A stretch of 64,000 nucleotides of DNA from Ruminococcus sp. XPD3002. Lineage in GTDB: Bacteria > Bacillota > Clostridia > Oscillospirales > Ruminococcaceae. Where the stretch lies: NCBI GenBank assembly GCA_900119535.1, contig FPJT01000007.1:124926-188925 (forward strand), given 5' to 3'. Of the stretch, positions 1-7,922 are shown in pieces. Each line of letters opens with the position of its first letter. The first letter of the stretch is position 1. The notes below the pieces were generated by a model. The model was not told where the DNA came from. It was given only the letters and a program-made list of their open reading frames with translations, and did no database searches. A program made the translations under genes and the position numbers.

Positions 1-1041
1 GGCAAAGGGCGCAAATACCGCTATACCGAACGTTCCCGAAAGAGACAACATGAAACCTGCGCTGTATATGGAATACGGTCTGAACAGACATATCAGCAGA
101 GATGCCGCCGCCAGTGAATTAAGGGGATCGTTCTGACGTCTGAACAGCGAGGCAGAGTACATGAAATTCATCATTATTGCCGCTCTGACCGCTGATACGG
201 GAGTATTCGCCATTACCACGAGCAGAACGAGTACTGCATCCATTATTCCGAAAGCCGCGAACCTGTTTACTCTCAGTCTGCGAAGCAAGGTCATGAGAAG
301 TGCAGCTATTATGGAAACATGCAGTCCCGAGACTGCAAGGATGTGACCTATACCGCTGCGGTAAAGAGCGGTCTTGGTGTTATTATCAAGTCCCTGCTTT
401 TCGCCGAATACCATTCCTGCAAGAAAACCGCCGCATTCTGTACCGAGCACGGCATTGAAGCGCTTTATCATGTGCTCCCTGTAGCTGATAAGAGCGTTTT
501 TCAGGGGACGTCTTCCTCTGTGGGTACAGACGGCATCCTTGATATTTCCTGCGGAAAGAAAGACGCCCTGCGCCTTATAATAGGTCTCGGCATCGAAAAG
601 CCAGTCCTTATCGGGAAGCGAAAACCTGCACTGACCGATGGTCACGGTATCACCGTACTCCGCACCGAGGTCACTTCCGTAATAAGTTATCCTTGCCTTC
701 TGACCGTCGCCTGTCCTGCCCTTCAGTATGTATGAAGCGTTTCCGCCGTCATGTACCGAGATATCAGTGACTTCGCCTGTAAAGCTGCCTGTTTTTCCGT
801 CATAGACAACAACTTTGTCATGATACATCAGCGTATAGACGTTGAACACTGCAAAGGCAGCAGTGAACGCAGCCGCAATAACTGCATAGTCCGCTGTTTT
901 AAAGCCTCTGCGCTTTCCGAAGATAACAAGGACCAAAACTGCGGCAGCCACTACAGCAAGGATCATCGGTCCCGTAAAAAACGAAGCGAAAAACAATCCC
1001 GACATATATGCTGCTGCCGCTCCAATCATTTTTCGCTTCAT
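1..1041 (-). CDS. comEC: ComEC/Rec2-family DNA uptake channel protein, N-terminal 347 residues (runs off the window)
   Basis: Reading the minus strand from the ATG at 1041 gives one uninterrupted frame to base 1, so the 3' part lies outside the window. The protein starts MKRKMIGAAAAYMSG, has two N-terminal hydrophobic segments, then a soluble DUF4131-like region. The competence-domain signature HILAVSGLHVS follows near residue 250, and then several membrane helices begin. ComEC forms the inner-membrane channel for single-stranded DNA in natural transformation. The metallo-beta-lactamase-like C-terminus cannot be seen. The upstream neighbour at 1050 is unrelated in function. Family call is firm; whether transformation works here is unknown. 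Confidence 0.9.
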   Translation of the reverse strand, partial: MKRKMIGAAAAYMSGLFFASFFTGPMILAVVAAAVLVLVIFGKRRGFKTADYAVIAAAFTAAFAVFNVYTLMYHDKVVVYDGKTGSFTGEVTDISVHDGGNASYILKGRTGDGQKARITYYGSDLGAEYGDTVTIGQCRFSLPDKDWLFDAETYYKAQGVFLSAGNIKDAVCTHRGRRPLKNALISYREHMIKRFNAVLGTECGGFLAGMVFGEKQGLDNNTKTALYRSGIGHILAVSGLHVSIIAALLMTLLRRLRVNRFAAFGIMDAVLVLLVVMANTPVSAVRAAIMMNFMYSASLFRRQNDPLNSLAAASLLICLFRPYSIYSAGFMLSLSGTFGIAVFAPFA

Positions 1042-1049
1042 AATATTAC

Positions 1050-1592
1050 TTAAAGTTTATAGAAAAGAGGCAGCTTTTCAAGAAAGACTATATCATCTCT
1101 TTCAGCAGCGTCGCCTTCAGCAAGAACTGCAGCCTCGCAGACGATATTTCCGCCTGCAGCCTTTGTAAGCTTTTCAAGCGCTATAAGTGATTCGCCTGTA
1201 CTGATAACGTCATCAAGGATAAGCACCTTTTTGTCTCGCAGCATTGCTGCCTTATCCTCTGCAAGATGCAGCACCTGTTCATGTGCTGTGGTTATGGACT
1301 TTACCGTGACCGAGATAGGGTTCTTCATGTAAAGCTTTACCGACTTTCTTGCAACTACATAGGGTTTTCCGCACTGTCTTGCCATTTCAAAGGCAAGAGG
1401 TATTCCCTTTGATTCAGCAGTCAGGATAACGTCGAAATCTCCGCACTTTTTCAGAAGCTCGGAAGCTGCCGCAACAGTGAGTTCAACATCGGAAAACATA
1501 ACAAAAGCCGCAATATCAAGCTTTTCATTCAGTGGACATATCGGCAGTTCTCTTTCAAGTCCTGCAATAGTCATTTTATAAGTTTCTGCCAT
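1050..1592 (-). CDS. Phosphoribosyltransferase, adenine/xanthine PRTase-like
   Basis: A 180-residue protein with the type I PRTase PRPP-binding signature VLILDDVISTGES near residue 125 and an upstream KSVKLYMKNP segment in the flexible-loop region. Family members transfer ribose-5-phosphate from PRPP to a purine base in cytoplasmic salvage. The length and the VxxRK segment resemble adenine phosphoribosyltransferase, but the hood region that sets base specificity differs enough that I leave the base open. It lies 8 bases upstream of comEC and 12 bases downstream of the HIT gene, on the same strand, so co-transcription is likely. Confidence 0.8.
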   Translation of the reverse strand: MAETYKMTIAGLERELPICPLNEKLDIAAFVMFSDVELTVAAASELLKKCGDFDVILTAESKGIPLAFEMARQCGKPYVVARKSVKLYMKNPISVTVKSITTAHEQVLHLAEDKAAMLRDKKVLILDDVISTGESLIALEKLTKAAGGNIVCEAAVLAEGDAAERDDIVFLEKLPLFYKL

Positions 1593-1604
1593 TTTTATTG
1601 CTCC

Positions 1605-2030
<426 letters not shown>

Positions 2031-2033
2031 TTA

Positions 2034-4661
2034 TTACTTTATGATACCTGATACGATATCTTCAAACTTAGCCAGTGCTTCGTCTACCTTAGTGATATCC
2101 CCTGCACCTGCCATAGCTCCGTCGGGCTTTCCGCCGCCCTTTCCGCCTGTTACTGCCGAAACTTCGCGTACTATCTGACCTGCGTTTCCGCCCTTAGCGA
2201 TAGCGTCCTTTGTACAAACGCAGTAGAATGTGCCCTTCTCGCCGTTTACTGCTGCAAACAGAGCGATGATAGCCTCAGCCTTGTCCTTTACGCTGTCGCC
2301 AAGCTTTCTGAGAGCGTCAGGTGCAGAGCCGTCCATTCTTGCGGATATCACCTTAACTCCGTTAACTTCCTTAGCGTTATCGAATATAGCTGCAACCTTT
2401 GAGTTAGCTACCTGCTGATTAAGAGATTCAAGCTGCTTTTCCTTGTCCTTGAGCTCGGATGCTACAGAAGCACACTTCTCGGGAAGCTCTGTGATATTTG
2501 CAAGCTTGAGAGCCTTTGCGGATCTGATGATAGTGTCCTTGAAGCTGTTAAGCAGTTCAAGTACACCCGAACCTGTAACTGCCTCGATACGTCTTACGCC
2601 TGCGGCTACGGAACTTTCGGAAACTATCTTGAAGAGTCCTATCTGAGCGGAATTTGATACGTGAGTACCGCCGCAGAACTCGATAGAATCACCTGCTGTT
2701 ACAACTCTTACAACATCGCCGTACTTCTCACCGAAGAGAGCCATAGCTCCAAGCTTCTTAGCCTCTTCGATAGGCATTTCCTCCATAGTAACAGGGATAG
2801 CGCTGAGTATCTCATTGTTTACAAGGCGCTCTACCTCTGCTATCTCCTCATCGGTCATAGCGCTGAAGTGGTTGAAGTCGAAACGGCAAGCCTTCTCGTT
2901 AACGAGCTGTCCTGCCTGATGAACGTGGTCGCCAAGTACCTTGCGGAGTGCGTTCTGGAGAAGATGTGCTGAAGTGTGGTTGCGCATGATAGAGTTTCTT
3001 CTTGTAACATCTATCTCAGCTGTTACCTTCTCGCCCTTTGTAACAGTACCCTCGGTAACTGATGCGATGTGGAGGAAGTGTCCCTCGCTCTTGATAGTAT
3101 CATCCACCGATACAACGTTCGGACCGCATGTGATAGTACCTGTATCGCCTACCTGTCCGCCGCTTTCAGCGTAGAAAGGAGTTCTGTCGAGTACGATAAC
3201 AACGTCCTCGCCTTCGGAAGCAGAATCCACCTCTGCGCCGTCCTTGTATATAGCAAGTATCTCAGCCTCTGCCGAGTTGTCAGTATAGCCAGTGAATACA
3301 GTCTTTGGAGCATCTACCTTGATGCTGTTGTCAGCCCATGATGAACCTGCCTTAGCTGCATGGTCAGCCTTTGCTCTTGCGCGCTGTTCCTTTGCAAGCT
3401 CGGTGAAGCGGTCACGGTCAACAGTAAAGCCCTTCTCCTCGCATATCTCTTCTGTAAGGTCTATCGGGAAGCCGTATGTATCAGCAAGCTTGAATGCATC
3501 GTCGCCTGAGAGCACTTTTTTGCCCTCTGATGCAAGCTTCTCTGTGAACTGGTTGAGGAGCTCTGTACCCTTGTCTATAGTCTTAGCGAAAGCCTCTTCC
3601 TCAACGCTGATTATCTTCTTTATGTAATCCTTCTTTTCAGCAAGCTCAGGGTAAGCGCCTTCGTTCTCCTTGATAACTGTATCGCATACCTCGGAAAGGA
3701 AAGGTCTTGTGATGCCTAAGAGTCTGCCGTGACGTGCAGCTCTTCTCAGCAGACGGCGGAGAACATAACCGCGTCCCGAATTTGAAGGCTGTATGCCGTC
3801 GCCAACCATTAAAGTAGTGCTTCTGATATGGTCAGTGATAACACGGAGAGAAACATCTGTCTTAGCGTCCTTCTTGTACTCAACGCCTGCGATAGATGAG
3901 ATGTGCTTCATGATATTCTGAACAGTATCGACCTCGAAGATATTGTCAACGCCCTGCATAACGCAAGCAAGTCTTTCAAGTCCCATACCTGTGTCGATGT
4001 TCTTGCTCTTCATTTCCTCGTAGTGACCGTTTCCGTCGCTGTCAAACTGGCTGAAAACGAGGTTCCATATCTCGATGACACGGTCACAGTCGCTTGCCTG
4101 CTCGAAGTTCTCGAAAGGGCCGTAAGCCTCACCGCGGTCGAAGTGTATCTCGGAACATGGACCGCATGGACCTGAACCGTGCTCCCAGAAGTTGTCCTTC
4201 TTACCGAGACGGATTATCCTGTCGTGAGGGATGCCGATATTGTTCTCCCAAATCTGCTCTGCCTCGTCGTCGCTTTCGTATATAGTTATCCAGAGACGGT
4301 CAGCAGGTATCTCCAGTGTCTTTGTAAGGAACTCCCAAGCCCATGCGATAGCCTCGGGCTTGAAGTAGTCGCCGAATGAGAAGTTACCGAGCATCTCGAA
4401 GTATGTACCGTGTCTTGCAGTCTTACCAACGCTCTCGATATCGGGAGTACGGATACATTTCTGACATGTTGTTACTCTTACGTTCGGAGGTGTAGCCTGT
4501 CCCAGGAAGAACTTCTTAAGGGGAGCCATACCCGAGTTGATAAGAAGGAGGCTCTTGTCGCCCTGAGGGATGAGAGAAGCGCTTGCCATACGAGTATGGT
4601 TCTTGCTCTCGAAGAATGATAAATACTTTTCACGTAGATCGTTAAGACCTGTCCACTGCAT
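2034..4661 (-). CDS. alaS: Alanine--tRNA ligase
   Basis: An 875-residue full-length enzyme that charges tRNA-Ala in the cytoplasm. The class II catalytic core begins at the N-terminus (MQWTGLNDLREKYLSFF). The editing domain carries HTSAHLL and the distal CGGTH zinc-binding motif. The C-terminal region ends in the Gly-rich GGKGGGKPDGAMAGAG of the DHHA1 domain. An AAAAGGAGA ribosome-binding site precedes the ATG. Its T-box leader starts about 670 bases upstream at 5336; a tRNA-like gene and a hairpin element lie in between, so induced expression requires transcription through both. Confidence 0.97.
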   Translation of the reverse strand: MQWTGLNDLREKYLSFFESKNHTRMASASLIPQGDKSLLLINSGMAPLKKFFLGQATPPNVRVTTCQKCIRTPDIESVGKTARHGTYFEMLGNFSFGDYFKPEAIAWAWEFLTKTLEIPADRLWITIYESDDEAEQIWENNIGIPHDRIIRLGKKDNFWEHGSGPCGPCSEIHFDRGEAYGPFENFEQASDCDRVIEIWNLVFSQFDSDGNGHYEEMKSKNIDTGMGLERLACVMQGVDNIFEVDTVQNIMKHISSIAGVEYKKDAKTDVSLRVITDHIRSTTLMVGDGIQPSNSGRGYVLRRLLRRAARHGRLLGITRPFLSEVCDTVIKENEGAYPELAEKKDYIKKIISVEEEAFAKTIDKGTELLNQFTEKLASEGKKVLSGDDAFKLADTYGFPIDLTEEICEEKGFTVDRDRFTELAKEQRARAKADHAAKAGSSWADNSIKVDAPKTVFTGYTDNSAEAEILAIYKDGAEVDSASEGEDVVIVLDRTPFYAESGGQVGDTGTITCGPNVVSVDDTIKSEGHFLHIASVTEGTVTKGEKVTAEIDVTRRNSIMRNHTSAHLLQNALRKVLGDHVHQAGQLVNEKACRFDFNHFSAMTDEEIAEVERLVNNEILSAIPVTMEEMPIEEAKKLGAMALFGEKYGDVVRVVTAGDSIEFCGGTHVSNSAQIGLFKIVSESSVAAGVRRIEAVTGSGVLELLNSFKDTIIRSAKALKLANITELPEKCASVASELKDKEKQLESLNQQVANSKVAAIFDNAKEVNGVKVISARMDGSAPDALRKLGDSVKDKAEAIIALFAAVNGEKGTFYCVCTKDAIAKGGNAGQIVREVSAVTGGKGGGKPDGAMAGAGDITKVDEALAKFEDIVSGIIK

Positions 4662-4683
4662 AAAAATAATCTCCTTTTAATAA

Positions 4684-5012
4684 AATGCATAATTCATAAT
4701 TCATAATTCATAATTAATGTGTACTCAGTAACCGCCTTTGGGCGGTTACTGCCCCGAACTTTGTTCGGGGAGCGCAAATTCCCTAAAATATAAAGAATTT
4801 GCGCGTCACATTTCTTTATGTCAAGCTCATTTTGCCCGAAAGGGCAAAACAAAGTGCAAGAAAAAACTTTAATATCATTATTTTCTTGCACTTTGACAAC
4901 TAAAAAATGGCTTTGGAAGCTATAATAAGCCATTTTTTAGTTGTTGAGCAGACATTAATTAAATGCATCTCTGACTTATCAGAAAGATTATGCATTATGA
5001 ATTATGAATTGA
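4684..5012. repeat. MITE-like element with six consecutive perfect hairpins in the alaS leader
   Basis: AT-rich ends (repeats of ATTCATA on the left, the inverted ATGAATT on the right) bracket six back-to-back inverted repeats. These are 4727-4750 (10-bp stem), 4752-4770 (8 bp), 4772-4804 (10 bp), 4830-4849 (8 bp, GAAA loop), 4850-4895 (15 bp) and 4896-4944 (18 bp). All stems are perfect. The inner part starts with AATGTGTACTCAGTAACCG and ends with GCAGACATTAAT. A shorter relative with the same ends lies at 51183-51330 and a fragment at 63571. No plausible protein is encoded. It could be a non-autonomous mobile element or a structured RNA. Confidence 0.75.
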
Positions 5013-5014
5013 AA

Positions 5015-5097
5015 TGGTGCGCCGTTTAGGAATCGAACCCAAAAAATGCTGTACCTGCCTTACACAAGACAGTTGTTCACCAATTGAACAACGGCGC
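5015..5097 (-). tRNA. tRNA-like gene with abnormal anticodon arm; amino acid not assignable
   Basis: The minus strand has a perfect 7-bp acceptor stem (GCGCCGT with ACGGCGC), discriminator A, an encoded CCA, a D arm with the AATTGGT loop, and a T arm with TTCGATT. The anticodon hairpin, however, pairs CTGTC with GGCAG around an 8-base loop (TTGTGTAA). About 12 unpaired bases then precede the T stem. A normal loop has 7 bases and a normal short variable region 4-5. GTG or TGT could be read as the anticodon, but neither fits cleanly. It follows the alaS T-box terminator by about 15 bases. It may be a decayed tRNA or a tRNA mimic. Confidence 0.55.
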
Positions 5098-5107
5098 TTA
5101 TTGTTAA

Positions 5108-5336
5108 ATTCCGGACTAAATAAAAAGGCCTCGCCGCCAAATGGGACGAAGGCTCTCGTGGTACCACCCAAATTCAAAAGGGGAACTCCCCTTTCCTCGG
5201 CTATCCTTAACGCAGAAATACGCTCCGCTTTCGCAGAGAGACTCGGGGGTAGCACCTGTCTGTGATACGAAAGCTCTCACCGTCCGCTTTCTCTCTGAGG
5301 TATCACGCATACAGTCAGTCCCTTCACTGCCATACA
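5108..5336 (-). promoter_or_regulatory. T-box riboswitch leader, alanine specifier (GCU), for alaS
   Basis: The T-box core GGGTGGTACCACG is at 5157-5169. Its TGGT pairs with an ACCA tRNA end, matching discriminator A. The specifier-loop codon GCT, followed by A, is at 5251-5253 inside GGTGCTACC, aligned to the same position as TAC in the second T-box of this window. The competing terminator (GCCTTCG paired with CGAGGC, then TTTTTATTT) is at about 5115-5156. Uncharged tRNA-Ala should favour the antiterminator. The next true gene on the strand is alaS. Confidence 0.9.
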
Positions 5337-5341
5337 TTAGT

Positions 5342-5370
5342 ATTATAACGCTGTTTCCGTGAAAAGTCAA
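5342..5370 (-). promoter_or_regulatory. Sigma-A-type promoter of the alaS T-box transcript
   Basis: Minus-strand TTGACT (5365-5370), a 17-base spacer and TATAAT (5342-5347). The predicted start is near 5335, at the 5' edge of T-box stem I. Confidence 0.8.
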
Positions 5371-5789
5371 GTATTTTTCAGCATTTTATCTTTAAAGGTA
5401 ATTGTACGGACTCCAACGTGCGAGCGCAACTCGTCCCTACATGGGTTCAATAATTGTATCCGGTCATAACGGGCGCAAACTGTGTGCCCCTACACTAAGC
5501 TCTGAGTTCTAATAACTGCTCTCTGCACTCTGACAGCACCCCTTTTGTACCTTTTGTACCACCGTCCATGAGCCGCTGCATCAGAAAAATGCTGTTACAC
5601 AGAATATTCATGCATCAATTAAATAATAATTTAACTATTATTCAAAACAGCTTATTATTGATTTGTCAGATATGGTACAGGTACAAAAGGTTCAAAAGGT
5701 ACAAAAGGTATGGATAACGCTGCACAGCAATAATGCATATTCTTAACTGCACAGGCTAATAGTTAAATGAAAAATATTTCAGTAATATC
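5371..5789. other. Non-coding stretch with hairpin repeats and a GGTACAAAAGG inverted repeat
   Basis: I find no supported gene in these 419 bases. Two imperfect copies of the CCCTACA-type hairpin found elsewhere in the window occur at about 5415-5445 and 5468-5497. A separate inverted repeat pairs CCTTTTGTACCTTTTGTACC (5541-5560) with a run of three AAAAGG-type units (5680-5710). Confidence 0.55.
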
Positions 5790-5818
5790 TTGACAAAATC
5801 ATATTTATGTGATATCAT
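5790..5818 (+). promoter_or_regulatory. Promoter of the SPFH/RHH operon
   Basis: TTGACA (5790-5795), a 17-base spacer and TATCAT (5813-5818). The -10 overlaps the palindrome GATATCATAATGATATC (5811-5827), a candidate operator. The ribbon-helix-helix protein of the same operon could bind it, but that is inference. Confidence 0.7.
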
Positions 5819-5869
5819 AATGATATCAAATCAATACACCACATTCACATCACGAAAGGATGAATAATC

Positions 5870-6883
5870 ATGAAAGAAAAAGTTTTATCAACAAGAAAGA
5901 ATGGCTGGTCAGCCATCGTTATCATCACACTGCTCTACATAGGCTCGTTCTTTACGTTTATCTTAGGCATTGGCGCTGAATCTCTGCTGCTCATAATACT
6001 CTCACTGCTTTGGTTATGCATCGGCTGGGTGCCGTACCTCGGACTTAAAGTACTGAAGCCGCAGGAAGCTCTCGTACTCACCCTCTTCGGCAAGTACAAG
6101 GGAACTCTCAAAGGCGACGGCTTCTACTGGGTAAACCCGTTCTGCACAGCCGTTAACCCTGCCGCTTCCACAAAGCTCCGCCAGAGCGGTGACGTGGACG
6201 GTAATACACGCGAATCATCAGCAGCTACCGTTAATCTTATGACAGGCTACAGATCAACTCCTGTAATGTCCAAGAAGATATCCCTTAAGATAATGACTCT
6301 CAACAACAACCGACAGAAGATAAACGACTGCCTCGGCAACCCTGTTGAGATTGGCATCGCTGTTATCTGGAAGGTTACCGATACTGCTAAGGCTGTTTTC
6401 GATGTTGACAACTATAAGGAATACCTCTCGCTCCAGTGCGATACTGCCCTCAGAAATATCGTTCGTCTTTACCCCTATGACGTTGCTCCTAACGTTGATA
6501 CTACAGGCGACGGCATCGCTGACGAAGGAAGCCTCCGCGGTTCAAGCGAGGTAGTTGCAGCACGTATCCGTGACGAGATACAGTCAAAGGTCGAGAACGC
6601 AGGTCTTGAAATAATCGAGGCTCGTATCACTTACCTTGCATACGCTCCCGAGATCGCAGCAGTAATGCTCCAGAGACAGCAGGCTTCCGCCATCATCGAC
6701 GCAAGAAAAATGATCGTTGACGGTGCTGTAGGCATGGTTGAAATGGCTCTTGAAAGACTCAACGAGAACAACGTTGTTGAACTGGACGAGGAGCGCAAGG
6801 CTGCTATGGTATCAAACCTGCTGGTAGTTCTCTGCGGAAACCACGACGCTCAGCCTGTCGTAAACTCAGGCTCGCTCTATTGA
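5870..6883 (+). CDS. SPFH/Band-7 domain membrane protein
   Basis: A 337-residue protein with two hydrophobic segments at about 17-35 and 38-55, then the prohibitin/stomatin-like start [23 protein letters not shown]. The body has the Band-7 pattern ([26 protein letters not shown], then the helix [28 protein letters not shown]). Such proteins assemble as scaffolds on the inner membrane. No NfeD-type protease partner is adjacent. Instead a small ribbon-helix-helix gene starts one base after the stop. GAAAGGA precedes the ATG. Confidence 0.88.
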   Translation: MKEKVLSTRKNGWSAIVIITLLYIGSFFTFILGIGAESLLLIILSLLWLCIGWVPYLGLKVLKPQEALVLTLFGKYKGTLKGDGFYWVNPFCTAVNPAASTKLRQSGDVDGNTRESSAATVNLMTGYRSTPVMSKKISLKIMTLNNNRQKINDCLGNPVEIGIAVIWKVTDTAKAVFDVDNYKEYLSLQCDTALRNIVRLYPYDVAPNVDTTGDGIADEGSLRGSSEVVAARIRDEIQSKVENAGLEIIEARITYLAYAPEIAAVMLQRQQASAIIDARKMIVDGAVGMVEMALERLNENNVVELDEERKAAMVSNLLVVLCGNHDAQPVVNSGSLY

Positions 6884-6884
6884 T

Positions 6885-7094
6885 ATGGCAGCTAAAAAAC
6901 AAGTTCCGCTCAGATTATCGGAAAAGCTGTATAACGATATCGCTGCATGGGCGGAGGACGACTTCCGTTCGGTCAACGGTCAGATAGAGTACCTGCTGAC
7001 CGAATGTGTAAAGCAGCGCAAAAAGAACGGCAAATACGTTTCCGATGAGATTGACGCTCCTCTCGATGTGGACGTTGAAAAGTTCGGTAAATAA
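6885..7094 (+). CDS. Arc/MetJ-type ribbon-helix-helix protein
   Basis: A 69-residue protein. VPLRLSEKLYNDIAAWAEDDFRSVNGQIEYLLTECVKQRKK fits a short strand followed by two helices, as in Arc-type DNA-binding dimers, and RSVNGQIEYLL is the typical second helix. It starts one base after the SPFH stop, so translation is coupled. A regulatory or membrane-complex role is possible; there is no toxin next to it. Confidence 0.75.
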   Translation: MAAKKQVPLRLSEKLYNDIAAWAEDDFRSVNGQIEYLLTECVKQRKKNGKYVSDEIDAPLDVDVEKFGK

Positions 7095-7099
7095 CAATT

Positions 7100-7128
7100 A
7101 AGGGACGCACAGGCGTCCCTTGTTTTTA
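7100..7128 (+). terminator. Rho-independent terminator of the SPFH/RHH operon
   Basis: The stem AAGGGACGC with GCGTCCCTT is followed by TGTTTTTATT, immediately after the RHH stop. Confidence 0.8.
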
Positions 7129-7857
7129 TTATTCGTGAAACTTTGCCTTGTTGAGAGGAAGGTCTGCAAGATACTGCATCTCATCAAGTTCTGACTGTGC
7201 ATCAGACCTCGTAAATGACATCCACCAGAGAACCTGCTCATTGTCAACAAAAGCATAATTCAAAATATAATGAACTTTTTTCTCTTCACCCCTGAAAGAT
7301 ATATTTCCAGAATAGCGTTTCACTTTGTATCCAAGCATTTCTTTTTCTTCTTCTGTATCAATTGTATCGGCTGGGTAATCATCTGTAAGCCATTCTCCAT
7401 AAGCATTATTCAATACTTCTTTCGTTTTATTTTTGATTGTATAGTTTATCAGCTCTTCTGCTGATAGATCCTTGTAAGATTCAAGACCGCTCCAATAACT
7501 TGGATCATCTGTTCCCCACATATAGAAAACTACATCTTCCACATCATGGTAATCTCGATGGTCAAACCCGTGTGTAGCATAGTAAGAGAGTCCTAAACCT
7601 CCGTTTTCCATTCGTTTCGGTATTGGCACATCAATACACTTCATTTCAGGATCAATAGTATCTTCATAGATCAATTCCTCGTCTCCATGAGCGTCGGATT
7701 TTTTCTTATCCTCCTTGCTTTCATTATCTGAAACTGCCGAAGAAGCTGTATCAGCCTTTGAGCTTGTATCTGCGGTGCTTCCCCCCGTTGTTGCAGCATT
7801 TCCGCAGCCTGTCAGCATGATAGCTGCCATACAGATTGCAAATAAACCCTTTTTCAT
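7129..7857 (-). CDS. Secreted lipoprotein of unknown function
   Basis: A 242-residue protein with a lipoprotein signal peptide: MKKGLFAICMAAIMLTGCGN, lipobox LTGC with Cys18. A Ser/Thr/Asp-rich linker (about 20-65) precedes a folded domain of about 170 residues with many aromatics (WGTDDPSYWSGLESYKDLSAEEL, YILNYAFVDNEQVLWWMSF). I recognise no family. AGGAGG lies just upstream of the ATG. It should be anchored outside the membrane. Neighbours give no functional hint. Confidence 0.72.
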   Translation of the reverse strand: MKKGLFAICMAAIMLTGCGNAATTGGSTADTSSKADTASSAVSDNESKEDKKKSDAHGDEELIYEDTIDPEMKCIDVPIPKRMENGGLGLSYYATHGFDHRDYHDVEDVVFYMWGTDDPSYWSGLESYKDLSAEELINYTIKNKTKEVLNNAYGEWLTDDYPADTIDTEEEKEMLGYKVKRYSGNISFRGEEKKVHYILNYAFVDNEQVLWWMSFTRSDAQSELDEMQYLADLPLNKAKFHE

Positions 7858-7922
7858 TATTTCTCCTCCTGAAAAAAATTTTACAGGAAAAGTATATCAC
7901 ACAAACACAGCTTTGTCAAGAA

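Noticed and set aside
161..1053. Three plus-strand reading frames at the left edge
   Set aside because: They are antisense to a continuous minus-strand frame with the ComEC signature HILAVSGLHVS; the true gene runs off the window.
2230..4619. Many plus-strand frames opposite alaS
   Set aside because: They are shadows of the alaS coding sequence; no ribosome-binding sites or family matches.
4694..4933. 79-codon minus-strand frame in the hairpin element
   Set aside because: Its sequence is just the translated inverted repeats; no ribosome-binding site or family resemblance.
4684..5012. CRISPR-like array
   Set aside because: The repeats are hairpins that differ from each other; there are no identical direct repeats with equal spacers and no cas genes.
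4995..5370. Several overlapping frames on both strands before alaS
   Set aside because: They overlap the tRNA-like gene and the T-box leader, whose RNA motifs explain the sequence better.
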